From SFLA01 sp045595785 (GTDB taxonomy: Bacteria; Bacillota; Clostridia; Oscillospirales; CAG-382): 64,000 nucleotides of DNA. Below the pieces are notes generated by a model. The model was not told the DNA's origin. It was given only the letters and a program-made list of their open reading frames with translations, and ran no database searches. Below, piece after piece: positions 24,127 through 32,630 of the stretch (position 1 is the stretch's first letter; each line of letters starts with the position of its first letter). The stretch is from NCBI GenBank assembly GCA_045595785.1, contig JAZOBE010000014.1:62001-126000 (forward strand), written 5' to 3'. The translations under genes were made by a program, and so were the position numbers.

Positions 24127-26739
24127 ATGAATTACCACAATTTGAATTGCGAAGACACGCTTAAGGCTTTACAGACCGACGTTAATACAGGTCTGTCGGC
24201 TGAAGAGGTCGCTTCCCGTCAGGCGCAGTACGGCGCCAACGTGTTGAGGGGCAAAAAGAAAAAAGGAATGTTCCTTAAGTTTCTTGACCAGTTTAAGGAC
24301 GTTATGATTATTATTCTCCTTGCGGCGGCGGCAGTTTCCTTTGTCGTTGCTTGTCTTGAGGGGGAGGCTAAAGGATTTTTTGAGCCGTTGCTTATCCTTG
24401 TTATAGTTGTCGTAAACGCCATTATGGGCGTTATGCAGGAAAGTAAGGCGGAAAAAGCTCTTGAAGCACTAAAGAGTATGTCTGCGCCCCACTCCCGAGT
24501 CATCCGCGGCGGTAAGGAGCAGGTAGTTATGGCTTCCGCCTTGGTTCCCGGTGATATTATCAAGCTGGAAGCAGGCGATTTCGTTCCTGCAGACGCACGT
24601 CTTATATACAGCGCCTCTCTTAAGAGCGAGGAATCTGCTTTGACAGGTGAGTCTGTTCCTACGGAAAAGGATGCGTCTGCCTTGGTAGGCGAGGATTCCC
24701 CTTTGGGCGACAGAAGTAATATGGTATATTCTGGCTGCAGTATCACTTACGGTACTGCCACAGCCGTTGTAACCAATATCGGTATGGAAACAGAGATGGG
24801 CAAGATCGCCGCACTTCTCTCCGGTGAGGAGGACGGTCAGACCCCTCTGCAGAAAAAGCTTGCAAAGCTTGGAAAATATCTGGGCTTTCTTGCACTGGGA
24901 ATATGCGTTGTCATATTCATCGTAGGTCTTCTTAACGACCTTAAGCCTCTTGAGATATTTATGACGGCAGTTTCTCTCGCCGTTTCCGCAATACCTGAGG
25001 GACTTCCCGCAATCGTAACCATAGTTCTTTCCATCGGCGTACAGCGCCTTGCAAAGAAAAATGCGGTTATCCGCCGTCTCCCTGCAGTAGAAACTCTCGG
25101 CGGCGCTTCCATTATTTGTTCGGATAAAACAGGCACTCTCACCCAAAACCGTATGACTCTTGTAAAGGGTTGGGTTGAGGGCAGTGCCGACAGTGAGGAT
25201 ATCTCCCACACCAACAGCGAGGATATGAAAAAGCTTCTCGCATACGGAACTCTGTGCAGTGACGGCTCTGTTTTGGTTGAGGCTGATAAGGTTACCCACA
25301 TCGGTGACCCTACGGAAACTGCTATCGTCCTTGCGGCGTACAACAACGGTATGTCCAAGGAGGAGCTTAACGCCGCTTATCCCCGTCTTGCTACCATTCC
25401 CTTCGATTCTGACAGAAAGCTTATGACCTCTGTCAATAGCATCGACGGAAAGATAACCGTAATCGTAAAGGGCGCGTTTGACGTAATGGCATCCCGTTGC
25501 GTTAAGGGTAATATCGACGAAGCCAAGCGCTTTACCGAGCTTCTCAGTGAGGACGCACTTCGCGTGCTTGCGGTGGGATATAAGGTTATTGACGAGCTTC
25601 CTGCCGAAATCACTCCCGAAGTCCTTGAAAACGGTCTTACCTTTATGGGTATTCTGGGTATGATCGACCCGCCTCGTCCCGAGGCAAAGGCGGCAGTTGC
25701 AACCTGCCTGCGCGCAGGCATACGCCCCGTTATGATAACCGGCGACCATATTATTACCGCATCCGCCATCGCCCGTGAGCTTGGCATACTCCGTCCCGGT
25801 CAGCGTGCCGTTACGGGCACCGAGCTTGACAGTATGTCCGAAGCGGAGCTTGACGCCTGCGTGGAGGATATCTCGGTATACGCCCGCGTTTCTCCCGAAA
25901 ACAAGATACGAATTGTTAAGGCTTGGCAAAAGAAGGGACACGTTGTTTCCATGACCGGTGACGGTGTTAACGACGCACCTGCACTTAAAGCCGCTGATAT
26001 CGGCTGTGCAATGGGTATTACCGGTACCGACGTTGCAAAGGGCGCATCGGATATGACTCTTTCCGACGATAACTTCGCCACTATCGTTGACGCGGTACGA
26101 GAGGGAAGAGGCATCTACACCAATATCAAAAAGGTTGTAGGCTTCCTGCTGGGTACCAACTTCGGTGAAGTTGTGTCTGTTTTCGTGGCAATGCTAATCT
26201 GGCACAAGAGCCCCTTTATGTCAATGCAGCTTCTCTGGATAAACCTTATTACAGACGGTCTGCCTGCCATCGCGCTGGGTATGGAGCCTACCGAAAAGGA
26301 TATTATGGACGTTCCTCCCAGACCCAAGACAGAAGGTCTGTTTGCTCACGGCTACGGTGTCAGAATAGTGCTTCAGGGTATAATGTTCGGTGCTCTTGCA
26401 CTTGCCGCATACGCAATAGGTCTTAATGCCGCAGGCGAAAGCGCAGGTCAGACAATGGCATTCGCAGTGCTGGCGTTCTCCCAGATAGTTCAGGCGTATA
26501 ATATGCGTTCCGACCGTTCGCTGTTCCGCATCGGCTTCTTTGGCAATAAAAAGCTCAATCAGGCGGCGGCTATCGCTGTTATACTGATGGCAATCGTGCT
26601 GTTCACTCCCGTTTCCGTTGTTTTCGGTCTTGTATACCTGCCTTGGCATCTGTACCTTATCGCATTGGGACTCATATTTGTTCCTCTGGTGGTAATGGAG
26701 CTTGTAAAGGCTATGGGACTTCTTAAAAAGCACAAATAA
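24127..26739 (+). CDS. Calcium-type P-type ATPase (P2 family)
   Basis: 870 aa, full length. The N-terminal cation-ATPase domain is followed by paired helices (about 56-100), the actuator motif TGES (173-176), the ion-site PEGLP (290-294), and the phosphorylated Asp333 in CSDKTGTLTQN. Later come KGAFD in the nucleotide domain, MTGDGVNDAPALK and six C-terminal helices with NLITDGLPAIALG. This pattern is that of SERCA/PMCA-like bacterial Ca2+ exporters; Na+ or Mn2+ cannot be excluded. Single gene with its own promoter and terminator. Confidence 0.93.
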   Translation: MNYHNLNCEDTLKALQTDVNTGLSAEEVASRQAQYGANVLRGKKKKGMFLKFLDQFKDVMIIILLAAAAVSFVVACLEGEAKGFFEPLLILVIVVVNAIMGVMQESKAEKALEALKSMSAPHSRVIRGGKEQVVMASALVPGDIIKLEAGDFVPADARLIYSASLKSEESALTGESVPTEKDASALVGEDSPLGDRSNMVYSGCSITYGTATAVVTNIGMETEMGKIAALLSGEEDGQTPLQKKLAKLGKYLGFLALGICVVIFIVGLLNDLKPLEIFMTAVSLAVSAIPEGLPAIVTIVLSIGVQRLAKKNAVIRRLPAVETLGGASIICSDKTGTLTQNRMTLVKGWVEGSADSEDISHTNSEDMKKLLAYGTLCSDGSVLVEADKVTHIGDPTETAIVLAAYNNGMSKEELNAAYPRLATIPFDSDRKLMTSVNSIDGKITVIVKGAFDVMASRCVKGNIDEAKRFTELLSEDALRVLAVGYKVIDELPAEITPEVLENGLTFMGILGMIDPPRPEAKAAVATCLRAGIRPVMITGDHIITASAIARELGILRPGQRAVTGTELDSMSEAELDACVEDISVYARVSPENKIRIVKAWQKKGHVVSMTGDGVNDAPALKAADIGCAMGITGTDVAKGASDMTLSDDNFATIVDAVREGRGIYTNIKKVVGFLLGTNFGEVVSVFVAMLIWHKSPFMSMQLLWINLITDGLPAIALGMEPTEKDIMDVPPRPKTEGLFAHGYGVRIVLQGIMFGALALAAYAIGLNAAGESAGQTMAFAVLAFSQIVQAYNMRSDRSLFRIGFFGNKKLNQAAAIAVILMAIVLFTPVSVVFGLVYLPWHLYLIALGLIFVPLVVMELVKAMGLLKKHK

Positions 26740-26746
26740 CAAAAAC

Positions 26747-26776
26747 AAGGGCTCTGCACGCGCAGAGCCTTTAATT
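26747..26776. terminator. Bidirectional terminator
   Basis: GGCTCTGC-ACGC-GCAGAGCC with A/T runs on both sides; shared by the ATPase (+) and the hydrolase (-), whose stop codon it touches. Confidence 0.85.
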
Positions 26777-27741
26777 TATTTATCAAGTATATTAAATATT
26801 TCTTTCCAGACCTTTTCGTCCTGCTCGGTGATTTTGTCCCAATCAAAGGATTCAACAAAGGCTTTTTTGTCCTCTTCGGTGTTAAGCAGCTTTTTCTTTA
26901 TTGCTTTTCCCTTTGCTTTTCCGTATTCACCCAAAAGCTTTACGGCGTTTTCGGTGTAATTGGGATTATGTCCCTTGTTTTTCACAAGAAGCAAGGTAAC
27001 GTTTTCCTTGTTTTCAAGTGCGCTTTTAAGGGAATTAAAGTGTATTTCCTTTTTAACCAGCGTGTCGTTATCCGAATAGATAAGCAGTACCTTTGCGTCT
27101 GTTTTTGAAAGGGTCTCCACTCCGTTAAAGCCAACGTATTTGGGGTTGGAGTGCTGTTCAATACCGTAAATATACTTGCGGTAGCTTTTAAGCAGACCCG
27201 AAAAGTTCTGGTGCACCATTTTTTCAACAGATACGAATCCGCTTATTACCACAACGTGGGTAATATCCGGGTGAAGGGAAGCAATATTCATTGTTGAAAA
27301 TCCACCCCAGCTGTGTCCCACAACCGAGATGTCCGAGGTATCTACGCCGTCATCCGCCTTTAATGCTGTGATGCAATCGTCAAGATCGTGTAGAGATTGC
27401 GCAAACCCGTTTGTGCTGTCTCCCTCAGACTCCATACAGCCGGTGTGGTCGTATGAAAAGACCCTATAGCCGTGTCTGCACAGCATTTCAATTTCTTTCA
27501 TATAAGAGCGGTGTCCGCCGCCGTAGCCGTGGTCAAAGATTACAAGACGGTTGGGTACGGGATTTTTGTATGAATAAAAATAGCCTTTAAGCTTGTTTCC
27601 CGTTGATGAAACAAATGTGTAGGGCTGTGCGTTAAGCCCCTCAAAATCCTTGTGGGAGAAATAATACGCCGTTCCGTTATCATCGCACCTGCCGTAAAGG
27701 GTGGCGCGATATACCTTTTCTATCTGCTTTTCGAATATCAT
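26776..27741 (-). CDS. Alpha/beta hydrolase
   Basis: 321 aa. The oxyanion HGYGGGH region is near residue 85, and the nucleophile elbow GHSWGG near 150. The acid Asp is probably in LIYSDNDTLV and the His in VKNKGHNPNYT. No signal peptide, so cytoplasmic. Substrate unknown (esterase or peptidase-like family 'hydrolase_4'). I start at the ATG at 27741, which has AAGGGTG upstream, not at 27780. Probably monocistronic or following the ZIP gene by 63 nt. Confidence 0.85.
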   Translation of the reverse strand: MIFEKQIEKVYRATLYGRCDDNGTAYYFSHKDFEGLNAQPYTFVSSTGNKLKGYFYSYKNPVPNRLVIFDHGYGGGHRSYMKEIEMLCRHGYRVFSYDHTGCMESEGDSTNGFAQSLHDLDDCITALKADDGVDTSDISVVGHSWGGFSTMNIASLHPDITHVVVISGFVSVEKMVHQNFSGLLKSYRKYIYGIEQHSNPKYVGFNGVETLSKTDAKVLLIYSDNDTLVKKEIHFNSLKSALENKENVTLLLVKNKGHNPNYTENAVKLLGEYGKAKGKAIKKKLLNTEEDKKAFVESFDWDKITEQDEKVWKEIFNILDK

Positions 27742-27804
27742 TTTTTTCACCCTTTTCTTTTCGTATACCGCATTATACAACAGCTTTTATCAAATTTCAA
27801 GTTT

Positions 27805-28557
27805 TTATAAAATACAGTCGGTTATCAGCATCAGTGTGAATCCAATAGCAAAAAATATATTCCCCGTGCGTGAGTTTTCGGTCATCAGCTCCTCAACCAC
27901 CACAAATATCATAGCGCCTGCGGCAAAGGACAGAAAGTAGGGTATAAGGGGTGTAAGAAAGCCTGCCAGCAGAAGTGTTAATACCGCCGCCACCGGCTCT
28001 GCCGCGCCGGACAGCGCTCCCCACATAAACGCTTTTCCTTTGCCCATTCCTTTTGCTTTCAGGGGCAGGGAAATTATGGCGCCTTCGGGGAAATTCTGGA
28101 ATGCAATTCCCAAAGAAAGTGTTACCGCCGCGGCGGCGGTTATGCCTGCATCTCCCTCGGCAAGTCCCGCCAGCACCGCACCCACAGCCATTCCTTCCGG
28201 CACGTTGTGCAGTGTTACTGCCAAAAACAGCATGGTGGTTCTTTTGCTTTTACCGCCGTCTGCCTTTGCACTGGCGTATATTTTAGGTATGATTATATCA
28301 AGCAGCATTAAAAAAAGGAATCCCGTCCACAATCCTGCGGCGGCGGGAATAAATTTCAGTTTTCCCATTCCCTCGCTTTGCTCAATACACGGCACCAGCA
28401 GACTAAAAAAGCTTGCCGCCACCATAACCCCTGCGGCACCGCCCTGAAACCCCTTTTGCACTCGTGGGGACAAGTCCTTTTTCAAAAAGAATACGCACGC
28501 CGCGCCCAGCGCCGTGCCCACAAAGGGTATCAACATCCCGTTAATTATCTGTACCAA
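27805..28557 (-). CDS. ZIP-family metal transporter
   Basis: 250 aa with about eight membrane helices. The metal-site helices carry HNVPEG (helix 4) and QNFPEG (helix 5; the usual His is Gln), as in bacterial ZIP proteins of the ZupT/GufA type. It imports or exports Zn2+ or other divalent metals. The start is a TTG at 28557 with GGAGG 10 nt upstream; the first ATG is seven codons further in. An inverted repeat CGTAATAT-CAAT-ATATTACG lies just upstream (28571-28590). Confidence 0.87.
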   Translation of the reverse strand: MVQIINGMLIPFVGTALGAACVFFLKKDLSPRVQKGFQGGAAGVMVAASFFSLLVPCIEQSEGMGKLKFIPAAAGLWTGFLFLMLLDIIIPKIYASAKADGGKSKRTTMLFLAVTLHNVPEGMAVGAVLAGLAEGDAGITAAAAVTLSLGIAFQNFPEGAIISLPLKAKGMGKGKAFMWGALSGAAEPVAAVLTLLLAGFLTPLIPYFLSFAAGAMIFVVVEELMTENSRTGNIFFAIGFTLMLITDCIL

Positions 28558-28570
28558 AAGATATCAACCT

Positions 28571-28590
28571 CCGTAATATCAATATATTAC
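28571..28590. promoter_or_regulatory. Possible operator before the ZIP gene
   Basis: Perfect 8-bp arms CGTAATAT/ATATTACG around CAAT, 14 bp upstream of the TTG start. It could be a repressor site or a hairpin in the leader. Confidence 0.4.
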
Positions 28591-28645
28591 GAACTTCGAC
28601 ACAATGATACAAAAAGGATACCCCAAAAAAGGATACCCCCGCAAA

Positions 28646-28689
28646 AAGAACACGGCGGAGAAAGGAAAACTTTCTCCGCCGTGTTTTTT
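28646..28689. terminator. Strong bidirectional hairpin terminator
   Basis: Arms CACGGCGGAGAAAG and CTTTCTCCGCCGTG around GAAAA, T-run on the plus strand, and TTCTTTTT on the minus strand downstream of the lipoprotein gene. A 15-bp direct repeat (AAAAAAGGATACCCC, about 28611-28640) lies beside it. Confidence 0.85.
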
Positions 28690-28694
28690 GTAAT

Positions 28695-29111
28695 TCAGTT
28701 TGAAACGTCTTTGGGTATTCTTGTATAGGTTATACCAAATTTATTAAGATCGGTAATAACAATATTGCCGTCGGCCAGTGCTTCTTTTACGTTTTGTGTA
28801 GTACCGTCGGAGTAATATACTGTTATTGCATCACTCATTAAGCAGCCAAACTGATAAATATATTCGTCGTCTTCATAAAAGTTATCAAGCGCAGCGTCAA
28901 AACCGTCTCCGTCAAGTACTATATCAACCACTTGTTTTGCGTTCTCTGTAATATTGCTATTTTCTTGAGATATCTCACCTGCTATATTGCTTGAATCTTC
29001 GGTAGGCATATCCTTGCTTACACTTGCAATACTTTCCTCTGAGTCTTCACAGCTCACAAGCATACAAAGTGTCAAAAGAATGCAAAGTAAAATGTATAAT
29101 ACTTTTTTCAT
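28695..29111 (-). CDS. Small lipoprotein of unknown function
   Basis: 138 aa. The lipobox is LVSC (Cys21), followed by an acidic Ser/Glu/Asn-rich linker to about 60 and a domain of about 75 residues (VVDIVLDGDGFDAALDNFY, ITVYYSDGTTQNVKEAL) that looks beta-rich. No family recognised. The ATG at 29111 has AAAGGAA upstream. It is preceded on the same strand by a possible 46-codon gene and a promoter near 29331-29359. Confidence 0.78.
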   Translation of the reverse strand: MKKVLYILLCILLTLCMLVSCEDSEESIASVSKDMPTEDSSNIAGEISQENSNITENAKQVVDIVLDGDGFDAALDNFYEDDEYIYQFGCLMSDAITVYYSDGTTQNVKEALADGNIVITDLNKFGITYTRIPKDVSN

Positions 29112-29132
29112 TATGCGTTCCTTTCTATTGTA

Positions 29133-29273
29133 TCAATTCTCTTGCCACCAGGCAAGACCGAAATACGCTTTCTTTCCGGTAGAATTTTTAAGTCGAACTT
29201 TTACCGTATACGTGCCGTTCCCGTGTGTTTCATTATTTTTCGTGTTTGTATTCGTAAAGAAAAATGAAACCAT
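29133..29273 (-). CDS. Possible 46-aa small protein
   Basis: Minus-strand ATG at 29273, stop at 29133. The peptide begins MVSFFFTNTNTKNN and ends YFGLAWWQEN; it is polar with GNGTYTVKVRLKNSTGKK, which reads like the last strands of a beta-sandwich domain. AAAGGCGG lies about 8-11 nt upstream. It begins about 50 nt after the predicted transcription start and stops 21 nt before the lipoprotein ATG, as a leader cistron would. It may instead be a remnant of a lost larger gene. Confidence 0.4.
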   Translation of the reverse strand: MVSFFFTNTNTKNNETHGNGTYTVKVRLKNSTGKKAYFGLAWWQEN

Positions 29274-29330
29274 GGGAACCGCCGCCTTTCGTAATAATAT
29301 TTGGTAAATACTTCCATTACCTCTATATAT

Positions 29331-29359
29331 ATGTTATCATACTTTTTTATGCTTTGCAA
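29331..29359 (-). promoter_or_regulatory. Possible promoter of the small ORF-lipoprotein pair
   Basis: Minus strand TTGCAA (29359-29354), 17-bp spacer, TAACAT (29336-29331). The rest of 29274-29461 shows nothing except a hairpin of the inverted words CCTGCCGTTT/AAACGGCAGG at about 29409-29433, which fits a terminator of the ABC operon. Confidence 0.55.
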
Positions 29360-29408
29360 TTGTATAAAACGCTGAAAAGTACAAAATATTTTTATGCAAA
29401 ATTCAAAA

Positions 29409-29436
29409 CCTGCCGTTTAATACAAAACGGCAGGTG
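29409..29436 (-). terminator. Likely terminator of the ABC transporter operon
   Basis: Arms CCTGCCGTTT and AAACGGCAGG around AATAC, about 25 nt downstream of the ATPase stop; weak T tail on the minus strand. Confidence 0.6.
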
Positions 29437-29461
29437 ATTTTGTTGTTGGGGTGATTTTGTT

Positions 29462-30256
29462 TTATGAAAGCAGTAGTTTATCGTTTGCGATCTCCGTGCC
29501 GCTTGTTTTGGAGAACAGACCCATAAGCTGTTCCACGGTGAGGTTTTTCTTTTCTTCGCCGGAAACGTCAACCACAACTCTGCCCTCGTGCATCATTATA
29601 AGGCGGTTGCCGTATGCAATGGCGTCTCGCATATTGTGGGTTATCATAAGTGTGGTAAGGTTGTTTTGGGTAACTATTTTCTCGGTCGTCTCAAGCACCT
29701 TTGCGGCGGTCTTGGGGTCAAGGGCTGCGGTATGCTCGTCAAGGAGCAGCAGCTTGGGCTGGCGGAGAGTTGCCATAAGCAGGGTGAGCGCCTGTCTCTG
29801 TCCGCCGGACAGCAGACCAACCTTTGCAGTCATACGGTCTTCCAGACCCAAACCCAGAATCTTAAGCTGTTCACGGTATTCTTCACGTTCCTTCTTGGTT
29901 ATACCGGGGCCCAGCAGACGCATTTTTCCGCGGCGGGAAGCAAGCGCCAGATTTTCTTCTATCTGCATTGTTGCGGCAGTACCCATCATAGGGTCCTGGA
30001 ATACTCTGCCGATATACTTTGCTCTCTTATGCTCGGGCAGGAAGGTAACGTCCACGCCGTCAATAAGAATATTGCCTGCATCGGTTATATACGCGCCTGC
30101 AACGCAGTTGAGCAGCGTACTTTTACCTGCGCCGTTACCGCCGATAACGGTTACGAAATCACCGGATCTCAATTCAAGGGAAAGGTCGTTAATAGCAACC
30201 TTCTCATTAACCGTGCCGGCGTTGAATACCTTGCGTATGTTTTGTACCTTAAGCAT
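29462..30256 (-). CDS. ABC importer ATP-binding subunit
   Basis: 264 aa ATPase. Walker A GGNGAGKST (about 40-48), signature LSGGQRQ, Walker B LLLLDEHTAALD, and the H-loop THNM. The combination with a BMP/TrpX-like binding protein and a single branched-chain-type permease matches the family of TrpXYZ-like importers. The true start is the ATG at 30256 (AAAGGAG upstream); the 29-codon upstream extension lies within the permease gene. It overlaps the permease end by 8 nt. Confidence 0.9.
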   Translation of the reverse strand: MLKVQNIRKVFNAGTVNEKVAINDLSLELRSGDFVTVIGGNGAGKSTLLNCVAGAYITDAGNILIDGVDVTFLPEHKRAKYIGRVFQDPMMGTAATMQIEENLALASRRGKMRLLGPGITKKEREEYREQLKILGLGLEDRMTAKVGLLSGGQRQALTLLMATLRQPKLLLLDEHTAALDPKTAAKVLETTEKIVTQNNLTTLMITHNMRDAIAYGNRLIMMHEGRVVVDVSGEEKKNLTVEQLMGLFSKTSGTEIANDKLLLS

Positions 30257-31202
30257 TGGTGTTCTCCTTTCCGGCTTTGGCAGGCTTTGCCCGCTTGCCT
30301 CTGAAGCTGTGGCGCAGATAGGGAACTGCAAGGAATACAGCAACTATTACTGCGGAGATAAGCTTCATATAGTTGGAGTTGATATCCAGCAGGCTTATTA
30401 CCGCTTGAATAACGATATAGTATATTATTGCGCCGAAGCTTACGGAAAGCAGTTTAAGCGCAAAATTGCGGAATATCTTGCTGAAAAGCACTTCACCGAT
30501 AATAACTGCGGCAAGACCGATAACTATTGCGCCTCTGCCCATATTAATATCCGCAAAGCTCTGGTATTGTGCAAGGAGTGCGCCGGACAAAGCAACAAGA
30601 CCGTTGGACAGCATAAGTCCCAAAACCTTGTTGAAGTTGGTGTTTATACCCTGTGCGCGGGACATATTTCCGTTTGCGCCGGTAGCACGGAGAGATGCGC
30701 CCAATTCGGTGCCGAAGAACCAGTAAAGCAAAGCGATAATTCCTACGGTAAACAGACCAACCGTAAACAGAGGGTGCATGTAGAAGGGTTTTTGTCCCTT
30801 TGCAACATCCTGCAGGAAGCGGAGAGATACCAAAAGCTTATAGCTGCTTGCGTTAATGGGCTGGTTAGCCTTCATCGCCATTATGGCAAGGTTTACCGAC
30901 CACAGAGCAAGCTGTGTGAGTATACCTGCAAGAATAGCGGGTATTCCCAGCTTGGTGTGCAGAATGCCCGTTACCCAGCCGGTAATCATACCGACAACAA
31001 ACGCAACCAGCATAGCAAGCCATACGTTATAGCCTGCAACTATCATTACCGCGCAGACTGCACCGCCGGTACAGAAGGAGCCGTCTACCGTAAGGTCGGC
31101 AATATCCAGCAATCTGTACGTTATATACACGCCGATCGCCATTATGCCCCATATAAGTCCCTGCGCCACCGCACTGGGAAGAGCATTAATAAAACTGGTC
31201 AT
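30249..31202 (-). CDS. ABC importer permease
   Basis: 317 aa with about nine hydrophobic segments, LivH/BPD_transp_2 type. The region GASLRATGANGNMSRAQGIN, in the cytoplasmic loop, and ISNGLVALSGALLAQYQSFADI-like helices are typical of this permease class. It probably works as a homodimer since no second permease gene is present. It lies between the binding protein and the ATPase genes. A hairpin 40 nt upstream may set its level below that of the binding protein. Confidence 0.9.
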   Translation of the reverse strand: MTSFINALPSAVAQGLIWGIMAIGVYITYRLLDIADLTVDGSFCTGGAVCAVMIVAGYNVWLAMLVAFVVGMITGWVTGILHTKLGIPAILAGILTQLALWSVNLAIMAMKANQPINASSYKLLVSLRFLQDVAKGQKPFYMHPLFTVGLFTVGIIALLYWFFGTELGASLRATGANGNMSRAQGINTNFNKVLGLMLSNGLVALSGALLAQYQSFADINMGRGAIVIGLAAVIIGEVLFSKIFRNFALKLLSVSFGAIIYYIVIQAVISLLDINSNYMKLISAVIVAVFLAVPYLRHSFRGKRAKPAKAGKENTNA

Positions 31203-31242
31203 AAGTAAATTCCTCTGAAAATTTTTGTCTTTATGATAATGC

Positions 31243-31271
31243 AGGCGAGGTGGTCAAAAACCATCTCGCCT
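31243..31271 (-). promoter_or_regulatory. Intercistronic hairpin
   Basis: Arms AGGCGAGaTGGT and ACCAcCTCGCCT on the minus strand without a following T-run, between the binding-protein stop and the permease start. Likely an mRNA-stability or partial-attenuation element. Confidence 0.55.
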
Positions 31272-31286
31272 AAAAATTATTACGCT

Positions 31287-32270
31287 TTAGTCTGCTTTTT
31301 CGATAGCAACGTATCCTTCGGGAGGAGTGAGACCCAATTCATCGCAGATTTCTTTGTTGTACTTTGCGGTAACCTTTTCAGCCGCAACGTACTGAATAGC
31401 CATAGTGGAGATATCTTCTTCACCCTTAAGGATCTTAACAGCCATCTCACCGGTAGCAGCACCAAGGTCATAGTAGCTGATACAAAGGGTAGCTACGCCG
31501 CAGCCGGAGCAGATGCCCTCCTCGCCTGCGATTACGGGAATCTTTGCGGGACGGCAGATACCGTCAATAATACCTGTTGCATTTGCAACGGTGTTATCGG
31601 TAGGAACGTAGATAACGTCGGATTCGGAAGCAGCCTTCTGTACAACAGACTGCATTTCGTTGGAGTCTGCAAAGGGATACTGTTTGCAGGTAAATCCGAG
31701 ACCTTCAAGCAGTTTCTGAACCTCGTCTACCTGGTACTGGGAATTAGCCTCAGCAGAGCAGTAAACAAGACCAATGTTCTTTGCTTCGGGGAACCATTCC
31801 TTAACCATTGCTGCCTGCTTATCAAGAGGAGCAAGGTCGGAAGTACCGGAAACGTTGCCGCCAACGGTGCCGTTAAAGTCCTTGATGTCAAGAGCGACGC
31901 CGTATTCGGTAACGGAAGTGCCGAGAATGGGAATGTCGGTAGTAGCTGCAACTGCTGCCTGAAGAGCGGGAGTAGCGTTTGCCAGTATAAGGTCAACATC
32001 GTCAGAAACGAAAGCGTTTACAATGGGAGCGCAGGTAGCGGTATCACCTGCTGCGATCTGAACCTTAACCTCAACATTCTCTTCGCCGAGTTCAGCTTTT
32101 ACTTTATCAATAAAGCCTTGTGTAGCGGCGTCAAGTGCGGGGTGAGGAGCGAGCTGAACAACACCTATAACGAACTTGCCGTCATCGGAATTGTCAGCAG
32201 GGTTGGTATTGCACGCGGTAAGCGAAACTACCATAAGTACTGTGAGTAATAATGCAAATATCTTTTTCAT
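31287..32270 (-). CDS. ABC importer substrate-binding lipoprotein
   Basis: 327 aa. The signal ends at LTAC (Cys20). The mature part is a two-lobe periplasmic-binding fold of the ABC_sub_bind (PF04392) family: IGVVQLAPHPALDAATQGF, GDTATCAPIVNAFVSDDVDLILANATPA, and NIGLVYCSAEANS. Family members that are characterised bind tryptophan or tyrosine-type ligands. The start is the ATG at 32270, after AAAGGAG. First gene of the operon, consistent with binding proteins being made in excess. No T-box leader is present; the leader is only about 40 nt. Confidence 0.9.
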   Translation of the reverse strand: MKKIFALLLTVLMVVSLTACNTNPADNSDDGKFVIGVVQLAPHPALDAATQGFIDKVKAELGEENVEVKVQIAAGDTATCAPIVNAFVSDDVDLILANATPALQAAVAATTDIPILGTSVTEYGVALDIKDFNGTVGGNVSGTSDLAPLDKQAAMVKEWFPEAKNIGLVYCSAEANSQYQVDEVQKLLEGLGFTCKQYPFADSNEMQSVVQKAASESDVIYVPTDNTVANATGIIDGICRPAKIPVIAGEEGICSGCGVATLCISYYDLGAATGEMAVKILKGEEDISTMAIQYVAAEKVTAKYNKEICDELGLTPPEGYVAIEKAD

Positions 32271-32314
32271 TTTTCTTTTTTTCTCCTTTTGCCTAGGAAA
32301 TAATTGACCTTTAT

Positions 32315-32343
32315 AATATATCACTTTATATTCCGTATGTCAA
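32315..32343 (-). promoter_or_regulatory. Promoter of the ABC importer operon
   Basis: Minus strand TTGACA (32343-32338), 17-bp spacer, TATATT (32320-32315). Confidence 0.8.
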
Positions 32344-32452
32344 TGACAAATTTTCGAAAAATGAAAAAATATTAAATACTTTTGCACTTTTATGCACAAA
32401 GCGTGAAGCTTTGAGTATTGTTCTGCAACCATAAACAATGGTGGCACTTAAA

Positions 32453-32487
32453 ACAAAAAAGACGGTTGCCCGCGCAATCGTCTTTCT
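32453..32487 (-). terminator. Terminator of tRNA-Leu
   Basis: Minus strand AAGACGATTGC-GCGG-GCAACCGTCTT, one mismatch, then TTTTGTTTT, 13 nt after the tRNA end. Confidence 0.85.
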
Positions 32488-32499
32488 TGCCAAAGTTGT

Positions 32500-32586
32500 T
32501 GGTGCCGGTGGCGGGGGTCGAACCCGCACGGTATCGCTACCACCAGATTTTGAGTCTGGCACGTCTGCCAATTCCATCACACCGGC
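32500..32586 (-). tRNA. tRNA-Leu (anticodon CAA)
   Basis: 87 nt including an encoded CCA. The acceptor GCCGGTG pairs with CACCGGC. The anticodon stem is CCAGA/TCTGG with loop CTCAAAA, giving anticodon CAA (32552-32550) for UUG codons. A long variable arm (class II) and the T-loop GGGTTCGACCC complete the cloverleaf. It stands alone, with its own promoter and terminator. Confidence 0.96.
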
Positions 32587-32601
32587 ATCGGGTGCGGAAA
32601 G

Positions 32602-32630
32602 AGTATAACACACTTTGCGCAGTTTTTCAA
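32602..32630 (-). promoter_or_regulatory. Promoter of tRNA-Leu
   Basis: Minus strand TTGAAA (32630-32625), 17-bp spacer, TATACT (32607-32602), 16 bp before the mature 5' end. Confidence 0.8.

Noticed and set aside
24469..25941. 490-codon minus-strand frame
   Set aside because: Antisense of the P-type ATPase, with the same composition artefact.
29451..31208. 585-codon plus-strand frame
   Set aside because: Antisense of the ABC ATPase and permease genes, which have clear Walker motifs and ribosome sites.
32200..32330. T-box leader before the ABC importer
   Set aside because: The leader is only about 40 nt, too short for a T-box.
32326..32613. 95-codon minus-strand frame containing MELADVPDSKSGGS
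   Set aside because: This phrase is the well-known translation artefact of tRNA-Leu genes; the locus is the tRNA.
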